Source: Diploscapter coronatus
Lineage: Eukaryota; Nematoda; Chromadorea; Rhabditida; Rhabditidae
Assembly (NCBI GenBank): GCA_964036155.1
Contig: OZ038423.1
Location: forward strand, 1,550,001 to 1,614,000
Length of the DNA: 64,000 nucleotides
Reading direction: 5' to 3'
Below are positions 60,001 to 64,000 of this stretch, piece by piece (position 1 is the stretch's first letter; every line of letters starts with the position of its first letter). The notes under the pieces are model-generated. The model did not search any database. It was given only the letters and a program-made list of their open reading frames with translations, and was not told where the DNA came from. Both the position numbers and the translations under genes were made by a program.

Positions 60001-60717
60001 ATTTGAAAATTTCATCATCAGGATAATAGTAGCTAAAATTGAAGAAAAACTCGAAAATTATAATCTCCAATGCCAATGCTACTCTCATCTGAGACATTTT
60101 ATTCATTTATCCATGAATTTGCAAGTTGTTCAGTCTCGAATTTTAATGCAAAAGCGGTCCAAACTTTCAGCGCACTCTGTATGGTTAGATTAAATTAAAT
60201 TAAAATCCGAGATAAAATAATTTAAACTTGAACTTATTTTTTATGAATAAAATTTAAGAGAAGATCAAACTGCCGCCGGCGGAGGGCTTCATGCATCCCG
60301 CACTGGAAGTCGTGCAGCAAACCAGCCAAGAAGAGGTCCCAGCCTTCATGGTCGATCAAAATAGCCAAACGCAGGATAGTGGGTTTGGGGGTAAATTTTG
60401 TTCGAAATTTCACTTCTTCCAGATATATAGACTATATTTATAAATACCCATAGTTTTATAATAGTGCACCTTTCCTTTAAATATGATACTTAAAAAATGA
60501 CATTTTTTTTGCAAATATCACCTTTTTAGAAAGGTGGCATTTGAAAATTCTACACATATTTTTGTAAAGCGCACTCTTTTCTTAAAAAGATGCGACATTG
60601 AAATTTTTCATGATTTTTTCATTTACAGGTGGCATGCGTCCGTCAAAATCGTTCGAAGAAATGGAAAGTGATAGCGACAAGAATGGCTTCTCCTTCTATG
60701 AGACTAAACTCCATTAA
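54003..60717 (+). CDS. Secreted low-complexity Thr/Lys/Glu-rich protein with coiled coil
   Basis: Start at 54003 gives a signal peptide MRLHAFLLQFLFHLTWAQ. About sixteen exons, of the order of 1000 residues, all readable on the plus strand. An ordered start (DISDQFGMSQALAAWGKVFR; PSKLREFTISPKVPDGIDP) is followed by mucin-like Thr runs (54880, 55250, 56650), acidic stretches (EEEEEESSF, 57150), Lys-rich blocks (EQKKKKKDKKDKKKRKKSKK, 57475) and several N-glycosylation sites. Then come a short hydrophobic segment VVGILDGISPILLPLLSRP (57890), a strongly charged coiled coil ERRRQEILKKREEAREQRKA (58800-58920), and a proline run PLAPPPPPPEF (59040). Ser/Gly-rich exons follow, ending NGFSFYETKLH at 60717. 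I do not recognise a family. Some exon joins are uncertain and two genes cannot be excluded. Introns hold at least five repeats. Confidence 0.65.
54236..54406. repeat. Foldback element in the first intron of the low-complexity gene
   Basis: GCAATTTGTAAAAGTAGCCA on the left is mirrored by GCATAGCTACTTTTACAGAT on the right. No other copy noticed. Confidence 0.6.
56870..57072. repeat. MITE-like family G relative
   Basis: CTTACTTGGGATAAAATAAA at the left is mirrored by TTATTTTATCCCAAGTGACT at the right. Ends resemble the ACTTGAGACGAAATAAATGA arm of 5817-6010. Lies in an intron. Confidence 0.7.
58127..58217. repeat. Compact family A copy
   Basis: GTAGTTGCATACGAAATAGT at the left; CTATACTATTTCGCATGC then GATGCAACTACTTC at the right. 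A clear hairpin in an intron of the low-complexity gene. Confidence 0.75.
58546..58643. repeat. MITE-like family B copy
   Basis: CCCCGTATTTACAGACGGCT at the left, CCGTCTGTAAATACAGGGAA at the right, interior TCTCCGCTTTTCCTACATTC as in 3181-3302. In an intron of the low-complexity gene. Confidence 0.8.
59565..59835. repeat. Family A copy interrupted by a family D element
   Basis: Left fragment GTTGCATCGTTATATACGAA then ATAGT (to 59610); right fragment AATCTTTTCCCTAACAAATT then CTATTTTGCATGCAACTAC (59773 on). Together they match the compact copy at 58127-58217. The DNA between is a complete family D element. Confidence 0.75.
59611..59765. repeat. Complete MITE-like family D copy nested in family A
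   Basis: Starts ATTGTTGATGCCGAAATCTG and ends CAGATTTTGGCGTCAACAAT, its imperfect complement. Reverse orientation to the 2453 and 14770 copies. Confidence 0.8.
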
Positions 60718-62435
60718 TTGGATTTTGATTTGATTCAACTTACTTTAGGCTTTTTTAATAATTGTGATATAACTTGATGAGACAGGTACTCGAATAATGC
60801 ATTGCAATAATTCATTCTTTTGATCTGACAAAACCTATTGTGCAATACTTGCCATATTCTTCTTCATATCATTCCAAATTTGAGTTTCTTATGCAAAATG
60901 TTTCACTTTAATAGACAGCTAATATTTTTTAGGTGATAAATATAATTCCATTTATATTTTAGCAATTTCGAAATTATTGTGTATAAATGTCTTACTTTAA
61001 TAATAAACCGTTAATAATGTTAATGGATAGATGATAGATGATACATATTATAATTAGTAGCATCTTTTTCACTTTGATAATACTTTGAGATTGTGTAAAA
61101 TTTGTCACTTTCGAACTAATAAACGGCTAATAATTGATATGATGATAAATGCGATAAATGAAGATAAACATATTCTCTTCAACGACATTCGTTGGCAAGA
61201 AATAAATCATCGCGGAAAGGCGAGGATTCGGTTGCCAATTCCATGGGGCACTTCGGTTATCGCGTTCTTTTTCTTTCTCTGCTATTCTCAAATCTCTTCG
61301 AATCCCGCAATATTTCTTCTCTTTCTCAATTTCTCGGATCTCTCGAGTATCGGAGATATTTTTCTTTCTTTCTTTTTCTGGATTTCCCAATCCTCTCGAA
61401 AATGCACTATATTTCCTCCTTTCTTCGTTTTTCTGCGCGTTCGCGTTATGCAGTTCTCGGCTTATCTGGTTTTTGCGGTGGCGTCTCCTTTTCCTGCCTT
61501 CCCGTCTTTCTTCTTGCCTTGTCTCCCTGCAGCCGATGACCGCAGAATTCAGCATCTACCGGTCGGTTGCCCAAGCCTTCGGGAGAAAACCTTTCTTCCC
61601 CTCGGCCGCTGTCCTCCCACCTCAGCCCTTTTTCTCATCCCGAACCACAGCCATCAAAGCCACGCCCACTCAGCGTTTAATTCACTTTTATCCCGGCGAA
61701 CAAAAGCCCTCAGCAAAATTTTGAGGATATCTCAAATCGATACGCGCGCCTCATTTTTGACTCACTACTTTTTCGGGCATCCACCTTTAGGGTTTCCGTG
61801 AAGATCAACTGCTTAAGTGGGAAAAGGAGTTGATCTTCACACAATTGTATTGAAATTTGTATTTTTTGCATGAAGAAGAAGTTTCTACGTCACCTAAATC
61901 GGAATTTTCGAATTCCATAGGCCTTTCGTGGTCGCCTCCCCAATTTAGATCAAATCTGCATCGAAATCCACTCATCGATCATCTCGTAATTATTTCCTTT
62001 CATATTCTGAAGTCTTATGTCACTCTGCCTTCCTTTAATCTCAGGATGTCCTTCCGCAGGCTAAACTTCACCTCGTCATGCTTCATCGTCAGATTTCGCC
62101 CATCTTCTTTTCTTTTTCCTCAGATAAAAGGAGAAAGATATTTGCGTTCTGGACATTTAATCCCTGCCTTTCTCTTTATACAAACCAACGACATTCCTTG
62201 TTACTTTTACTTTTAAGCCTAGAATTTGATTGATTCGACCCTCTACAACTCATCATCCTCATTTTGCAAAATGCACCAGACTTATCAATTCGCTACACTC
62301 TTAGTCCTAAAATTTGATCAATTTTACAAATCAGTGATATTTTTCAAATATAGTTTTAATATTTAAATTTATTGATTTCAGCCATTTGAGCCTACGAGAT
62401 AATTAAATAAGGTAGTGGCTTGTAATTAACAAAAC
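60718..62435. other. Intergenic region upstream of the cuticle collagen gene
   Basis: No supported exon. 61.2-61.7 kb is C/T-rich and open in several frames on both strands, which I read as a composition effect. Should hold the collagen promoter. Confidence 0.5.
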
Positions 62436-63989
62436 ATGGGTTCTCTCGACCCAACGAATCGAGAGCAGCAACTGAGGAGGGAGGCTGACAGGCTCAAGGC
62501 CTTAGCCATTGCAGGTATGCATCATTCACATTCATTTATTGTATCAGTCGAATGAAGTGGCAGTTCGTGTGTTAAAGAGAGCCGTCGCGAGAAATGCGCG
62601 TCACAGCTATGTGCACAAAGAGGGTGGTTAGAGCGTAGAGAAAGGAGAGTCAGTAAGGGATAATAGAAAGAAAGTGGTACGCAACTTCCTCTGCCTCCCT
62701 ATCTTTCAACACACGATCTGTCACTTCGTTTGGCCAGAACAATAGCAATTTGGAAATAATATGATTTCTATTACATGAAAATTCTAATAAAGCAAATGGC
62801 ACTAGCCATGTACCGAGTTGCCTCGAATATTTTTTAATCCAAAATCGTGTTAATTATGCCATTTACAATTTATCTTTATACTCGGACATATGAAACCCCT
62901 AATCTTTCAGGCATCTCGATATCCGTCGCAGCGGCCTTCTTCTGCATTTTAATGGTGCCCTTCATCTATCGCCATATTCAGCAAATCCATTCCTCCCTAC
63001 AGCATGAAGTCGAGTTTTGCATAGTAAGTCTTTAATGAACTAATGAATATTGTTCTTTTGAAGAACGAGATTTATCGTGGCGATTTGAGATAATCGTCAA
63101 TAAGATTTTCTTTCCCTGCCTGCCAAAAAAATCGAAGATGAAGCGAGAAATTTTTTCTACTTAATCCCATTAGCGTCTTATGACATGAACGCCTGCAATT
63201 TAATGCCATCCATAAAGGCAGAGAAAAAACAGTGGCGATTGTCTGTTAAATTGTCGTCCAAAAATTTAATACGATAAATAATGAAAAAATATCTGCTATA
63301 AATTCACTCTGACTCTAACTAGTAATTTTATTAGTTGTGCCATCTTTTAAACTTCAGTTACGAACTGGCAATCTATGGAATCAAGTAGGCAAGCCGGGAG
63401 AACAAATTCGAAGAAAACGACATCTCGTCAATAACAATCAATACCAGGGATATGCCGCTAGTTATGGAGTAATCTAAACTTATCATATTCTAAACCGAAT
63501 ATCTGAAATTCAGGGCTATCAAAATATGCCAATCAGGCCTGTGCCACAGCCTATGCCTATGCGACCTATCTATCAACCATACATGCCCTATGGGCCTCCG
63601 CCAGTCAACCGACCCGCTCCGCCTCACTTCCCACGTCCGGGTAAGAAAAAACGGTCCCCTGTATTTGCAGACGGATAGAAAGGGTAGGAGATGTAGGAAA
63701 ATCGGAGAAACTATTAAAAAAGGGCCGCCTGTAAATACCGAGTTAAAAAAAGCTTCGGATTAGATTAATATTTGAGTTTTAAACAACTAATGCCAATTAC
63801 GAACCTTATGATCTCATGACACAAGGTGCAGGCAAAATAAAATAGATTACGATACATTTTCTTATACAATTTTTACACGCCTCATATCATGATATCTAAC
63901 ATTTCATAGGATGGCTAAAAACGAATATGATTTCAGTGCAACAAACCACTCAACCTCCATATGTCTATGACACAACCAGGAAGACCAAG
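62436..63989 (+). CDS. Nematode cuticle collagen, 3' end beyond the window
   Basis: Structural protein of the extracellular cuticle. Exons 62436-62514, 62911-63023, 63358-63468, 63514-63640 and 63937-63989 join in phase. Residues 1-64 form the nematode cuticle collagen N-terminal domain: charged NREQQLRREADRLKALAIAG, a membrane/signal-anchor segment ISISVAAAFFCILMVPFIYR, then IQQIHSSLQHEVEFC. This is followed by RTGNLWNQ and a dibasic RRKRH box (residues 82-86), the usual subtilisin-like processing site of these collagens. The next exon is rich in Pro, Met and Tyr (PQPMPMRPIYQPYMPYGPPP). No Gly-X-Y triplets are reached before the edge; they are expected downstream. Which collagen this is cannot be decided from the N-terminus. 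A family B repeat sits in the last intron. Confidence 0.85.
63650..63738. repeat. MITE-like family B copy, reverse orientation
   Basis: GTCCCCTGTATTTGCAGACG then GATAGAAAGGGTAGGAGATG, ending GGGCCGCCTGTAAATACCG. The interior is the complement of the other copies. It starts about ten bases after a collagen donor site. Confidence 0.75.
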
Positions 63990-64000
63990 GTTAGTTAATA

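Noticed and set aside
61085..61801. 238-codon open frame on the plus strand, with a 142-codon frame opposite
   Set aside because: C/T-rich low-complexity DNA; both strands open at once, no recognisable motif, and amino acids are skewed (Phe/Ser/Pro on one strand, Arg/Glu/Lys on the other).
1..64000. CRISPR array, bacterial operon or integrated virus
   Set aside because: No spaced direct repeats, no prokaryotic gene layout, no viral or transposase gene seen; spliced genes throughout.

Overview
The window is nuclear DNA of a free-living-type nematode, most likely a rhabditid; the species cannot be named from sequence alone. The evidence is many short introns with TTTCAG/TTTTAG acceptors, a nematode cuticle-collagen N-terminal domain, and orthologues of well-known nematode genes: daf-36, gar-2, mbr-1 and daf-4. 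Base composition is AT-rich and coding exons are small, so most genes had to be assembled by joining exons in phase.

Layout, left to right. 1-6.9 kb (minus): a secreted protein with at least five von Willebrand A domains, running off the left edge. 10.7-12.9 kb (minus): Rieske oxygenase daf-36 (sterol hormone synthesis). 14.2-22.0 kb (minus): gar-2, a muscarinic-type acetylcholine receptor with a long third loop split over many exons. 27.2-29.2 kb (plus): two small tandem four-helix membrane proteins with matching gene structure. 37.2-43.2 kb (plus): mbr-1, a transcription factor with two pipsqueak domains and a CtBP-type PLDLS motif. 44.8-46.8 kb (minus): a kelch-repeat gene. 48.0-51.5 kb (minus): daf-4, the type II TGF-beta/BMP receptor, with its 5' end not found. 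51.6-52.6 kb (plus): a second, 5'-truncated kelch copy, inverted relative to the first. 54.0-60.7 kb (plus): a secreted, low-complexity Thr/Lys/Glu-rich protein. 62.4 kb to the right edge (plus): a cuticle collagen, truncated.

The genes are not an obvious operon. daf-36 and daf-4 belong to the steroid and TGF-beta arms of the dauer decision in C. elegans, and here lie about 35 kb apart. The spaces between and inside genes are crowded with short palindromic elements (MITE-like), at least eight families, many present more than once and mostly in introns. One family is seen inserted inside another. I see no CRISPR array, rRNA, convincing tRNA, or coding transposase. The most notable local event is an inverted duplication of a kelch gene flanking daf-4: the second copy lies exactly where the missing 5' part of daf-4 should be, and has an intact splice structure with a new first exon made partly from former intron sequence.
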